Positions 1 through 9,413 of a DNA stretch of 38,447 bases are shown piece by piece. Location: assembly GCA_023262325.1 (NCBI GenBank), contig JALRBS010000170.1:1-38447 (forward strand). Reading direction: 5' to 3'. The stretch's first letter is position 1; each line of letters opens with the position of its first letter. The notes under the pieces were generated by a model. That model did no database searches, was not told the origin of the DNA, and saw nothing but the letters and a program-made list of their open reading frames with translations. The DNA is from Ilumatobacteraceae bacterium (GTDB lineage: Bacteria > Actinomycetota > Acidimicrobiia > Acidimicrobiales > Ilumatobacteraceae). A program made the translations under genes and the position numbers.

Positions 1-54
1 CGCTTATCGGTACGACATATCAGCGTCGCGTGCCGAAATATTAGTTAACGCCGA

Positions 55-378
55 TTAGTTGCTTCGAGGTGGCGGTGGCGGCCCAAAACGATTTTCACCC
101 GCATCGCCCCTTCTTAAACCCAAAACCAAATTATAAATCGGCACCAACATAAACCAGCCCGCGCGATCAACGTCGTGCATGCGACGAATCGCAACTGCAA
201 TTGATGGCAAAAGCGTTACAAGCGAACCAAGATTGCCAAACGACTCGTCAATCGACGAGAGCAAGACGCTCAAGATCACCGTGAATAATGCCCACCACCA
301 ATATTCGGCGCGCGATGCACGACCTTTGAAGTTTGCGTAGTTTTGAAACCCCGAGCGAATTGCGGTTTGAAAGTTCAT
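55..378 (-). CDS. DUF805 family small membrane protein
   Basis: This 107-residue protein matches the DUF805 (YhaH-like) family of small inner-membrane proteins, whose role is not established. The visible signatures are an N-terminal FKGRASRAEYWWW segment, two or three hydrophobic stretches (about residues 28-42, 50-65 and 74-87), an RRMHDVDRAGW motif and a GENRFGPPPP tail. These correspond to the usual order R-x-R-x-E-[YF]-W, RxHDxxRSGW and G-NRFG. The length is normal for the family. The start is an ATG. It lies 16 bp downstream of the acyl-CoA dehydrogenase stop on the same strand, so the two may be cotranscribed. By eye its base composition is somewhat lower in GC than the genes that follow. 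No function is inferred beyond membrane location. Confidence 0.85.
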   Translation of the reverse strand: MNFQTAIRSGFQNYANFKGRASRAEYWWWALFTVILSVLLSSIDESFGNLGSLVTLLPSIAVAIRRMHDVDRAGWFMLVPIYNLVLGLRRGDAGENRFGPPPPPRSN

Positions 379-394
379 GGTTTTATAACACTAG

Positions 395-1639
395 TTATTC
401 GCCGCCAGCGGGCTTTGGTTCTTTTGGCAATGCCAAGACTCGCTCGCCGACGATGTTGCGCTGAATCTGGCTGGTGCCGCCCCAGATGGTCTCTGAACGG
501 GAGAAGAAGAACGACGACATCATCGCGCTCACCGGGTAACCGTCGCGACGACGATCACGTATCGCACCTGGCCACGAGCCGCTTTCCGGACCGGTGTTAA
601 TGAGCATCGACTCTGCGCCAAAAATGTCAAGCGCAAGTTCCATCGCCGCCTTGTGCATCTCCGACCAAAACATTTTGTTCGTCACCCCGAGCGCAATCGT
701 TCCCATGTCCTTGCTCTTGTTCAGCGTTGACGTGAGGTTGCGAAGCCCATTGATGCGCAGAATTTGCACCTTGGTGTAGTACTCCATCAGTCGCTGCCGA
801 ATGGTTGGGTCATGAATGCGGCCGTTCTCGGTCGCGACCTCAACGAGAATGCGGTACTCCTCTTCGAACCGCCGGTATCCCGTCGTCGCCGACTGACCGC
901 GTTCGAACGCCAATGTTGAGTTCGCAACCTTCCAGCCATTGTTCACTCCACCGACAACGTTCTCGGCTGGGCAGCGGGCGTCGGTGAAGAACACCTCGCA
1001 GAAGTCCGCGGTTCCGTCGGGCTGTGTGATGCCGCGCACCTCGATACCTGGCTGCTTCATTGGCACCAGGAGATACGAGATGCCAGCATGCTTTGGCGCC
1101 TCCGGATCGGTGCGGGTCAGCAAGAAGCAATAGTCAGCATGGTGTCCCTGCGTGGTCCACACCTTCTGGCCGTTAATCACCCATTCGTTGCCATCAAGCA
1201 CCGCTGAGGTTTTCAGACTCGCAAGGTCAGAACCCGAGTTCGGCTCCGAGAACCCCTGGCACCATCGAATTTCACCCTTCAGAATTCCGGGAAGAAACTG
1301 CTGTTTCTGCTCCTCAGTACCCCACTGCAACAGCGTTGGACCGACGAGCGTGTCTCCAAAGAAGTCACCCCGCATCGGCGCGCGGGCGTACGCAAATTCC
1401 TCGGCAAGTACGACACCTTGCATTGTCGACAAGCCTTTGCCGCCGTACTCGGTCGGCCACGTCGCGCAGATCCAACCGCCGGCAAACAGTTTCGCTGGCC
1501 ACTCCTTGTTGAACTTCGTCCGATCTGCGTCGGACATCGCGAAGCCCGGCTCAAACCAGCCATCGGGCAAGTTCTCCTTAAGCCACGACTTGATTTCGAC
1601 GCGGAATGCTTCTGCTTCTGAGGGGTAAGCCAAATCCAT
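395..1639 (-). CDS. Acyl-CoA dehydrogenase family protein
   Basis: This is a 414-residue flavoprotein of the acyl-CoA dehydrogenase superfamily, expected to oxidise an acyl-CoA thioester at C2-C3 and pass electrons to electron-transfer flavoprotein. The N-terminal helical domain is followed by the flavin-contacting motif CQGFSEPNSGSDLASL (about residues 127-142), a central beta domain with a VWTTQGHHADY segment, and the C-terminal helical domain ending in ETIWGGTSQIQRNIVGERVL, which is the canonical ACAD C-terminal signature. The length is normal. The etfBA genes further along the window could serve as its acceptor. The substrate (fatty acyl, branched or steroid side chain) cannot be read from sequence alone, so no gene symbol is given. 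The gene is divergent from the ammonium transporter operon. Confidence 0.93.
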   Translation of the reverse strand: MDLAYPSEAEAFRVEIKSWLKENLPDGWFEPGFAMSDADRTKFNKEWPAKLFAGGWICATWPTEYGGKGLSTMQGVVLAEEFAYARAPMRGDFFGDTLVGPTLLQWGTEEQKQQFLPGILKGEIRWCQGFSEPNSGSDLASLKTSAVLDGNEWVINGQKVWTTQGHHADYCFLLTRTDPEAPKHAGISYLLVPMKQPGIEVRGITQPDGTADFCEVFFTDARCPAENVVGGVNNGWKVANSTLAFERGQSATTGYRRFEEEYRILVEVATENGRIHDPTIRQRLMEYYTKVQILRINGLRNLTSTLNKSKDMGTIALGVTNKMFWSEMHKAAMELALDIFGAESMLINTGPESGSWPGAIRDRRRDGYPVSAMMSSFFFSRSETIWGGTSQIQRNIVGERVLALPKEPKPAGGE

Positions 1640-1672
1640 TCGGACATTCTGCCGTGGAATTTCGAACGATTG

Positions 1673-1700
1673 GTAACCGACCTCGAAACAGAGTGTTCAC
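1673..1700 (+). promoter_or_regulatory. Possible GlnR-like box upstream of amt1
   Basis: GTAAC (1673-1677), GAAAC (1685-1689) and TTCAC (1696-1700) are spaced 12 and 11 bp start to start. Actinobacterial GlnR boxes use GTnAC and GAAAC half-sites at 11-bp intervals, so this is an imperfect match with one extra base. It lies 108 bp before the chosen amt1 start. No GlnR gene is present in the window, so this remains a weak candidate. Confidence 0.3.
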
Positions 1701-1795
1701 ACTCGGGCGACATCGGCGAAAACTCTCTCGCTTATGTTCACCATGTCTCGACGGCAGCGTGGCCACCCGGACGTCATCATCCGACTTATTTCAAC

Positions 1796-1803
1796 AAAGG
1801 AGG
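1796..1803 (+). promoter_or_regulatory. Ribosome binding site deciding the amt1 start
   Basis: AAAGGAGG, a near-perfect Shine-Dalgarno sequence, lies 4 bp before the GTG at 1808. It supports that GTG over the upstream ATG at 1670, which would add 46 residues before the signal peptide. Confidence 0.8.
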
Positions 1804-1807
1804 CCAC

Positions 1808-3184
1808 GTGCGTTCACGTGCTCTACGTGTTTTTTCAGGTCTTGGAGGAACACTCGCCCTACTCACATTGACCCCAAAGATCGGGTATGCCCAGGACCTC
1901 ACACCGGAGGACGTGCAAGTCGTGCTCAACAACCTGTGGGTGTTCATTGCCGGCATTCTCGTCTTCTTCATGCAAGCCGGTTTCGCTCTCGTCGAGGCCG
2001 GTCTCACACGAGCGAAGAACGTCGTCAACATTTTTGCGAAGAACATGTCCGACGCACTCGTCGGCATCCTCGCGTTCTTTGCAACGGGTTACGCATTCGC
2101 CTTTGGTTCAGGTGGCGGAAGCTTCATTGGCAGTGGGAACTTCTTCCTGTCCGGTTACGAGGACTACTCGGCCTTCGACGGTGGACTGAGCCCAGCAACA
2201 TCGTTCTTCTTTCAGGCAGTGTTTGCAGCGACCGCAGTCACCATCGCATCGGGTGCGATGGCCGAGCGAACAAAGTTCACCTCCTACCTCGTGTTCAGCC
2301 TCATCATGTGCGCGTTCATCTACCCCGTCGTTGTCCACTGGACCTGGGGCGGAGGTCTCATCGCGCAGCTCAACATTGGCGATGCGGTCTACTCAGACTT
2401 TGCCGGCTCGGGAGTCGTGCACATGGTCGGTGGCATTGCAGCCCTCGTCGGTGCCGTCTTTCTCGGACCACGAATCGGTCGTTACGGCCCAGACGGGCAG
2501 CCGCGAGCAATCCCAGGACACAACATTCCGTTTGCAATTCTTGGCGTCTTCATTCTGTGGATGGGCTGGTTCGGATTCAACCCTGGTTCAAAGCTCGCCG
2601 CAGACCAGTACGTCATGTCGGTTGGTGTCAACACGATGCTCGCCGCAGCGGCCGGAGGCGTGTTCTCGGCAGTGGTGATCTGGCTCAAAGCCGGCAAACC
2701 CGACCTCGCCATGATCGGCAACGGCACACTCGCAGGACTCGTCGCAATCACCGCACCATGCGGTGCAGTTGATCCACTACCGGCAGCGATCATCGGCGGC
2801 GTCGCCGGCGTCATCGTCGTCTACTCGGTGTATTTCTTCGATGGCATCAAAGTCGACGACCCCGTCGGCGCCGTCTCCGTACACGGTGTCTGCGGCCTTT
2901 GGGGGGTGCTTTCGGTCGGGCTGTTCGCCAAATATGACGACGCTTTTCTTGGTAGGGAACGTGCCGGGCTCTTCTATGGCGGTGGCCTCGATCAACTCAC
3001 GATGCAGGCGCTCATGGCCCTCATCATCATCGTCTGGGTTGCGATCACCGTGTCGATCCTGTTCGCAATCATCAAGGCGACGGTCGGGCTGCGAGTAAGC
3101 GCCGAAGAAGAGGTGCAAGGGCTCGACATTCTTGAACACGGACTCCCGGGATATAGCGGCGACAACGTCACCGTCGGCGCCTAA
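1808..3184 (+). CDS. amt: Ammonium transporter Amt, first copy (with signal peptide)
   Basis: This Amt/MEP/Rh family channel, 458 residues from the GTG at 1808, moves ammonium across the cytoplasmic membrane as a trimer. The strong Shine-Dalgarno at 1796-1803 fixes the start. The first ~30 residues (basic start, hydrophobic core, ending near IGYAQD) look like a Sec signal peptide, as in E. coli AmtB. About eleven membrane helices follow. The pore twin histidines are visible as H205 in GVVHMVGG and H359 in SVHGVCGLWG. The C-terminal tail (LRVSAEEEVQGLDILEHG) is the cytosolic segment typical of Amt proteins that respond to PII. glnK1 follows 21 bp later, giving the classical amt-glnK operon in which PII blocks the channel when nitrogen is plentiful. 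Confidence 0.95.
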   Translation: MRSRALRVFSGLGGTLALLTLTPKIGYAQDLTPEDVQVVLNNLWVFIAGILVFFMQAGFALVEAGLTRAKNVVNIFAKNMSDALVGILAFFATGYAFAFGSGGGSFIGSGNFFLSGYEDYSAFDGGLSPATSFFFQAVFAATAVTIASGAMAERTKFTSYLVFSLIMCAFIYPVVVHWTWGGGLIAQLNIGDAVYSDFAGSGVVHMVGGIAALVGAVFLGPRIGRYGPDGQPRAIPGHNIPFAILGVFILWMGWFGFNPGSKLAADQYVMSVGVNTMLAAAAGGVFSAVVIWLKAGKPDLAMIGNGTLAGLVAITAPCGAVDPLPAAIIGGVAGVIVVYSVYFFDGIKVDDPVGAVSVHGVCGLWGVLSVGLFAKYDDAFLGRERAGLFYGGGLDQLTMQALMALIIIVWVAITVSILFAIIKATVGLRVSAEEEVQGLDILEHGLPGYSGDNVTVGA

Positions 3185-3544
<360 letters not shown>

Positions 3545-3547
3545 TTG

Positions 3548-3578
3548 GCGGTCATCCGCACGCTGGGTGGAGGACCGC
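3548..3578 (+). terminator. Hairpin just after glnK1
   Basis: Arms 3548-3557 and 3569-3578 pair over 10 bp with one mismatch and leave an 11-base loop. The stem begins 3 bases after the glnK1 stop codon. There is no T-tract, which is common for actinobacterial terminators. It probably ends the amt1-glnK1 transcript. Confidence 0.45.
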
Positions 3579-3612
3579 AAGTAACTCTGTTCGTTTACTT
3601 GCTGGCGCATGC

Positions 3613-3657
3613 AGCAGAACGTTCTTATGCCACATGCTGGCCCGAGAACGTTCTGCT
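3613..3657. promoter_or_regulatory. Perfect 13-bp inverted repeat with nested palindromes upstream of amt2
   Basis: AGCAGAACGTTCT (3613-3625) is repeated exactly as its reverse complement at 3645-3657, with 19 bases between. Each arm contains the 10-bp palindrome AGAACGTTCT, so the site also reads as two copies of a dimer-type operator with centres 29 bp apart. It lies between the glnK1 terminator and the amt2 start. It could be a pair of operators controlling amt2-glnK2, or a hairpin in the leader. The regulator is unknown. Confidence 0.55.
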
Positions 3658-3687
3658 CGCGCAGGCAACACGAATGCGAACGTTGAC

Positions 3688-3703
3688 GAAACATTCCAGA
3701 AAC
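3688..3703 (+). promoter_or_regulatory. GlnR-like direct repeat upstream of amt2
   Basis: GAAAC occurs at 3688-3692 and again at 3699-3703, exactly 11 bp apart, which is the half-site period of GlnR boxes. The first half-site departs from the GTnAC consensus. It lies 22 bp before the amt2 start. This is a candidate only. Confidence 0.3.
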
Positions 3704-3725
3704 AGACGACTCATACGATGAGTGA

Positions 3726-5283
<1,558 letters not shown>

Positions 5284-5340
5284 GGTTTGCTCAAGCCGTT
5301 CGGGTCATGGTGCGACCGGTAAATCACCTACCGTAGGAAC

Positions 5341-6528
5341 ATGACCGTCACCGAAAGTGCTACTCCAGCAACGCCAACTCGCTGGACCGCGCAATGGAAA
5401 GAGTTGAAGGCCGAAGTGATCGACACCGGCCTGTGCACCGGATGCTCAGGGTGCGTGGTCACCTGCCCTCATGACGTCATCGGGTACGAGCACGAGGAAG
5501 GCAAATACGTGCCGTTCCATCTCGAAACCGAACTTGGTCCCGACAACTGTGTTCACGGTGAGAAAGGTTGCACGACCTGCACGCGAGCATGCCCACGGTT
5601 TGGCGCCTGGGAGCCAAGCGCCGACATGCACCTCTTCGGACGCATCCGTGAACCAGACGAAATGGCGGGCATCTGGCAACAACTGCTTCTCACCCGCGCC
5701 AGCGACGACATGGTGCACAAAATGGGTCAGGACGGCGGATTCGTTTCGGCAATGTTGATCTGGCTTCGCGAACACGACTACATCGATGCAGCCCTCGTAT
5801 CAGGCGTTGAGGACGACGACCGTTGGAAAGCGAAACCTGTCGTTGTGTCAACGCGCGAAGAAATCCTTGCGACCGCTGGGAGCCGATACACCTATTGCGC
5901 AAATCCGCTTGCGCTTCCCGAAGCGAAGGCAGCCGGTCATGAACGACTCGCTCTCGTCGGCATGGGATGCCAAACCTCGTCGCCGCCAACCATGTGGGAT
6001 CGCAAGGCAGGCAAGGTCGCCAAGCCGTTCCTCTTCAATATTGGCTTGCTGTGTTCAAAGACCTTTGACGACGCAATTTTCGCTGAGTTATTCGAAGCGA
6101 AGTACGGCCTCGCCAAACAGGACATGGTCAAGATGAACATCAAAGGTGCGTTCCAAATCTGGATGAAGGACGGTTCGTTTCACGAAATCGACTTGAAGGA
6201 ATGTCACCAGTGGACAAGAAAGGGTTGCAACCACTGCCCTGACTTCGCTGCGGAACACGCCGACATTTCAACCGGTGGTATCGGCGAAGACAACGACTGG
6301 ACCCTCACCATCGTGCGTACCGATCTCGGGGTTGAAGTCATTAACCGAATGATCGCCGATGGTTCGATCATTGCGCGACCAGCGCAAGAAGACGAGAAGG
6401 CGATGAAGCTGCTACGCATGCTGTCGATCGTCAGCCGGCGACGCTGGCCGAACGATGCGGATCCAGCACCTGCGGTTGGGGTTCCTCCGCCGAAGAAAAA
6501 AGCTCCGGCCCCCGCTCCAGCGGAGTAG
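5341..6528 (+). CDS. FrhB-like F420 hydrogenase/dehydrogenase beta-subunit family protein
   Basis: This 395-residue protein belongs to the coenzyme F420 hydrogenase/dehydrogenase beta-subunit (FrhB) family, flavoproteins that exchange electrons between F420 and iron-sulfur clusters. Cysteines C32, C35, C38 and C42 and then C70, C77, C80 and C84 form two ferredoxin-like 4Fe-4S motifs at the N-terminus. GQDGGFVSAMLIW and VGMGCQTS are the FrhB-type flavin/F420 region, and a further cysteine group lies in ECHQWTRKGCNHCPDF. The C-terminus is a Lys/Pro/Ala-rich tail, unusual for the family. No hydrogenase, formate dehydrogenase or sulfite reductase partner lies beside it. Its position 57 bp after glnK2 on the same strand makes a role in nitrogen assimilation conceivable, for example supplying reductant, but that is inference. 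Confidence 0.85.
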   Translation: MTVTESATPATPTRWTAQWKELKAEVIDTGLCTGCSGCVVTCPHDVIGYEHEEGKYVPFHLETELGPDNCVHGEKGCTTCTRACPRFGAWEPSADMHLFGRIREPDEMAGIWQQLLLTRASDDMVHKMGQDGGFVSAMLIWLREHDYIDAALVSGVEDDDRWKAKPVVVSTREEILATAGSRYTYCANPLALPEAKAAGHERLALVGMGCQTSSPPTMWDRKAGKVAKPFLFNIGLLCSKTFDDAIFAELFEAKYGLAKQDMVKMNIKGAFQIWMKDGSFHEIDLKECHQWTRKGCNHCPDFAAEHADISTGGIGEDNDWTLTIVRTDLGVEVINRMIADGSIIARPAQEDEKAMKLLRMLSIVSRRRWPNDADPAPAVGVPPPKKKAPAPAPAE

Positions 6529-6530
6529 CC

Positions 6531-6553
6531 GTCAGCTGCCGCGGCAAGCTGAC
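6531..6553 (+). terminator. Convergent-gene hairpin
   Basis: GTCAGCT (6531-6537) and AGCTGAC (6547-6553) pair around a GC-rich 9-base loop. AATTTTG follows on the plus strand. The stem lies 3 bp after the FrhB-like stop and overlaps the end of the convergent lipoprotein gene, so it may end the plus-strand transcript. Confidence 0.5.
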
Positions 6554-6834
6554 AATTTTGCGCTGAACGAGTCGAGCACCAATTGGTCGGTGCTCTGCGC
6601 GATGAGCGTCACCTCGTCTTCACTCATCGCGGAAACCGCTGCTTTCATGCAGTCAATTTCTGCGTCGGTGATCGCAATACCGTTGCTGTCGGACGTACCG
6701 CGCAATGTCTCGATCATTTCGAGCGCAACGAGACGGGCAGGCGGAGGACTCGAGCATCCGAGTGCACCGAGTGACGACACGACGAGTAACGCGCCTGCAA
6801 CGAGAGTGTGACGTGAGGTTCTCAAGGAGGTCAA
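6532..6834 (-). CDS. Small secreted lipoprotein of unknown function
   Basis: This 100-residue protein has an N-terminal lipoprotein signal: basic start MTSLRTSRH, hydrophobic core LVAGALLVVSSL and lipobox LGALGC, with the acylated cysteine at about residue 27. The mature part is short, helical-looking and acidic (DAEIDCMKAAVSAMSEDEVTLIAQ), with two further cysteines (IDCMKA and LSACRGS) that could form a disulfide. It resembles the many small actinobacterial lipoproteins with a two-cysteine helical domain, but I do not recognise a named family. It overlaps the start of the minus-strand run by 4 bp with the end of the uracil-DNA glycosylase gene (ATGA-type overlap), so the two are probably cotranscribed. 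Confidence 0.75.
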   Translation of the reverse strand: MTSLRTSRHTLVAGALLVVSSLGALGCSSPPPARLVALEMIETLRGTSDSNGIAITDAEIDCMKAAVSAMSEDEVTLIAQSTDQLVLDSFSAKLSACRGS

Positions 6835-7541
6835 AGGCTACCGGCGATCTCTCGTGCCGTCGCGAAGACCGAGTCAAACATTGGTTCGGTCAGCCGCCCT
6901 GTGAACGTGTTTTGCTGGCTCGGGTGATACGAACACACGAGTGTCGGTGTCGACTCAGCACCAAGTACGACGACTCCATGACCAAATTTCGGCCGTGGCG
7001 ATAACTCAAAATGTCGACAGGCGGCGTCGTAACCGAATCCACCGAGGCAGACGACCACCTTGCATCTGCGCAACAGAGCGAACTCTCGAGCAAGGAACGG
7101 GGCACACAGATCACGCTCGACAGGTAACGGCTTATTGGCTGGCGGCGCGCAACGCACGGCTGCGGTCACCCACGCATCGCTGAGCACCAAACCGTCATCA
7201 CGATCGGTCGAAGTCGGCTGATTCGCGAATCCGGCGCGATGGAGTGCTCGGAAGAGCCAATCTCCACTTCGATCCCCGGTAAACACACGTCCAGTGCGAT
7301 TCGCACCGTGTGCTGCCGGTGCGAGGCCGAGTACGACAACGCGCGCATTCGGGTCACCAAACCCACTAATTGGTCGACCCCAATACTCCTCATTGCGATA
7401 CGCCGCCCGACGTTCAACCGCCACACGCTCACGCCACTCCACCAAACGTTCGCAGGCATGGCAGTTCCAAATCTCGTGTTGCAGTCGCTCAAAATTGTCG
7501 ACACCGTCGGTCGACGCATCGGGCTCGCCAATGTGAGGCAT
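6831..7541 (-). CDS. Uracil-DNA glycosylase, family 5 (UdgB) type
   Basis: This DNA repair enzyme excises uracil, and possibly other deaminated bases, from DNA. The active-site region VLGLAPAAHGANRTGRVFTG and the C-terminal motif CSYHPSQQNTFTGRL match the family 5 (UdgB) type. Four cysteines, in NCHACERL and then RC-x14-C in the CAPP...DLC segment, fit the 4Fe-4S cluster of family 4/5 enzymes. The ATG at 7541 is chosen (236 residues). A GTG at 7574 would add 11 residues but would overlap the start of the divergent phosphatase gene at 7568. The length and motifs are complete, so the enzyme should be active. Confidence 0.88.
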   Translation of the reverse strand: MPHIGEPDASTDGVDNFERLQHEIWNCHACERLVEWRERVAVERRAAYRNEEYWGRPISGFGDPNARVVVLGLAPAAHGANRTGRVFTGDRSGDWLFRALHRAGFANQPTSTDRDDGLVLSDAWVTAAVRCAPPANKPLPVERDLCAPFLAREFALLRRCKVVVCLGGFGYDAACRHFELSPRPKFGHGVVVLGAESTPTLVCSYHPSQQNTFTGRLTEPMFDSVFATAREIAGSL

Positions 7542-7567
7542 GACCAAGGACAGTAGGTTGGAATGCG

Positions 7568-8218
7568 ATGCCACGACAACGCAAAGCAGTTCCGCAATTC
7601 ACGACAGTCCTGCTCGTACGGCATGGCAACACACCAACGACGGGCAAGGTACTCCCAGGTCGCGCCGCCGGTCTCTCGCTCTCTGACAAGGGTCTCGAGC
7701 AGGCGACTCGCGCCGGCGAACGCATTCACGCGCTTGCCCGTGTGGACGCCATCTACTGTTCGCCACTCGAACGGGCACGGGAAACCGCAGCACCAATCGC
7801 ACAGATGCGAGGACTCAAACCAAAAATTGACAAGGGGCTCTTGGAATGCGACTTCGGGGACTGGACGGGCGAATCACTCGCTCGACTCTCGAAATTGCCT
7901 GAATGGCAGACCGTCCAACGGTCGCCTTCCACCTTCCGGTTTCCGAACGGTGAAAGCTTCACCGAAATGCAGGTGCGAATCGTCTCGACCCTCGACCGAC
8001 TTCGCCAAGCGCACCCAGGTGGCACCATCGTCTGTGTCTCGCACGCAGACCCGATCAAGGCGGCCCTCGCGCACGCAGTCGGTACACACCTTGATCTCTT
8101 TCAACGAATCATCATCTCAACGTGTTCAATTTCGGCGCTTGCGTGGTCCTCTCACGGGCCGGCAGTGCTCGCAATGAATACAACAGGCGGACCGATCGGG
8201 GATCTCGCAATCTCATGA
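7568..8218 (+). CDS. Histidine phosphatase, MSMEG_4193 family
   Basis: This is a 216-residue member of the histidine phosphatase (phosphoglycerate mutase-like) superfamily. The catalytic signature LLVRHGNTPTTG places the phospho-accepting histidine at H19. CSPLERARETA supplies the second arginine/glutamate region and VCVSHADPIKAAL the second catalytic histidine. It matches the actinobacterial subfamily TIGR03848, which is typically followed by DUF3090 (TIGR03847) and an SCO1664-type kinase-like protein (TIGR03843), exactly the order seen here. The substrate is unknown. The stop codon overlaps the next start in ATGA, so translation of the cluster is coupled. Confidence 0.92.
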   Translation: MPRQRKAVPQFTTVLLVRHGNTPTTGKVLPGRAAGLSLSDKGLEQATRAGERIHALARVDAIYCSPLERARETAAPIAQMRGLKPKIDKGLLECDFGDWTGESLARLSKLPEWQTVQRSPSTFRFPNGESFTEMQVRIVSTLDRLRQAHPGGTIVCVSHADPIKAALAHAVGTHLDLFQRIIISTCSISALAWSSHGPAVLAMNTTGGPIGDLAIS

Positions 8219-8727
8219 ACCCAATCGACGAATTTCTCGAAGATGTCGACACGTTCACAACGGGAACGATCGGTCGGCCCGGCCAACGCACCTTCTTCCT
8301 TCAGGTTCGTGCAGACGGCCAGTTCTTCAGTGTGAAATGCGAGAAACTGCAGGTTGCTGCCATCGCTCGTTTTCTCACCGGAGTGTTACAGGATTTGCCA
8401 CCGGCTGAAGATCGACCCGTGCCCGCCGCAATGACACTCGTGCCACCGGGCTCACCCGCGTTTGTGCTCGGAGGCATCGCTCTCGGCTACGACCAGCGCG
8501 CCGATCGACTCGTGCTCGAACTCACCGAACTCGGTGACCAAGACGAGGACGACGACCTTGAAGACGCCGATGACGACCTCGGGCGTCTCCGAATCTCGAT
8601 CACCCGCGGTCAGGCACTGGCATTTTGTGAGCTCGCTGAAGCGTCGGTGGCGGCAGGTCGACCGCTGTGCCAATGGTGCAACCTTCCCATCGACCCTGAC
8701 GGTCACCCATGTCCACGAATGAACTAA
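8215..8727 (+). CDS. DUF3090 family protein
   Basis: This 170-residue protein belongs to the DUF3090/TIGR03847 family found almost only in Actinobacteria, always near the other two members of this cluster. The start is the ATG at 8215 (MNPIDEFLEDVDTF), which overlaps the preceding stop as ATGA. A longer reading from 8122 is not supported. An acidic run (DQDEDDDLEDADDDLG) sits in the middle and the C-terminus ends in CQWCNLPIDPDGHPCPRMN, a CxxC-x8-C arrangement that could hold a metal. The biochemical role is unknown. It overlaps the next gene by 19 bp. Confidence 0.92.
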   Translation: MNPIDEFLEDVDTFTTGTIGRPGQRTFFLQVRADGQFFSVKCEKLQVAAIARFLTGVLQDLPPAEDRPVPAAMTLVPPGSPAFVLGGIALGYDQRADRLVLELTELGDQDEDDDLEDADDDLGRLRISITRGQALAFCELAEASVAAGRPLCQWCNLPIDPDGHPCPRMN

Positions 8728-9413
8728 GCCCACTTCGCGTCGTCGAAGATGCCGACATCGAAATTGAAGGGCGAATGCCCTGGAGTTCAAACGCAACGTT
8801 TGCAGTGTTTTTGCATCTCGATGGGCAGACGCATCGAGGTATCTACAAACCTGTTCGTGGTGAACGCCCGCTATGGGATTTCGAAGCAGGGCTATATCGA
8901 CGCGAACGCGCCGCGTATGTGCTGAGTGAGGCGCTCGAGTTTCATGTTGTGCCACCAACGATTGTGCGTGATGGCCCACTCGGAATCGGTTCGGTGCAGT
9001 GGTATGTCGACGCTGACCACAGCGAGCACTACTTCACCATCTACGAGTCTCGATCCGACCTGCACGACATCCTGCGCGACATCGCAATTCTTGATATTGC
9101 AGCAAACAACACCGATCGCAAAAGTGGGCACTGCCTCATCGCCGACGATCGCGTGTGGGCGATCGACAATGGACTCTGTTTCGCCGCTCCATACAAGGTA
9201 CGAACGGTGATCTGGGATTTTGCCGGTGACATCATTTGCGAAGAGACACGCACTCGACTCGATGCACTCGCGTCTGAGCCGCCTGCAGAATTCGCCGATC
9301 TGTTGAATTCGGACGAGGTGAACGCCTTCCGGCACCGATGCGCGACGATCGCATCCGAAGGAACGCTTCCGCATGACGAGACGGGTCAGCGTTACCCATG
9401 GCCGCTGATATGA
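8709..9413 (+). CDS. SCO1664 family PI3/4-kinase-like protein
   Basis: This 234-residue protein matches the actinobacterial SCO1664 family (TIGR03843), remotely related to PI3/PI4-kinase-like and HipA-like folds. The nucleotide-binding lysine is likely in GIYKPVRGERPLWDF. The catalytic loop is visible as DIAANNTDRKSGHCL, and the metal-binding position as AIDNGLCF, which replaces the DFG motif of ordinary kinases. The protein therefore looks like a complete small-molecule or protein kinase with unknown substrate. It shares the operon with the phosphatase and DUF3090 protein, suggesting a kinase/phosphatase pair acting on the same target. In several actinobacteria mshC of mycothiol synthesis lies nearby; it does not here. 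Confidence 0.9.
   Translation: MSTNELSPLRVVEDADIEIEGRMPWSSNATFAVFLHLDGQTHRGIYKPVRGERPLWDFEAGLYRRERAAYVLSEALEFHVVPPTIVRDGPLGIGSVQWYVDADHSEHYFTIYESRSDLHDILRDIAILDIAANNTDRKSGHCLIADDRVWAIDNGLCFAAPYKVRTVIWDFAGDIICEETRTRLDALASEPPAEFADLLNSDEVNAFRHRCATIASEGTLPHDETGQRYPWPLI

Noticed and set aside
1-54. A gene or regulatory site at the left edge
   Set aside because: The 54 bases are too short and contain no recognisable motif.
1640-1807. Riboswitch ahead of amt1
   Set aside because: No conserved riboswitch core or convincing long stem structure could be seen by eye in these 168 bases.
1606-2772. 388-residue reading frame within amt1
   Set aside because: It is an Arg/His/Ser-rich shadow frame of the amt1 gene with no recognisable domain.
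3613-3657. LexA (SOS) box
   Set aside because: The Gram-positive LexA box needs 4 bases between GAAC and GTTC; here they abut.
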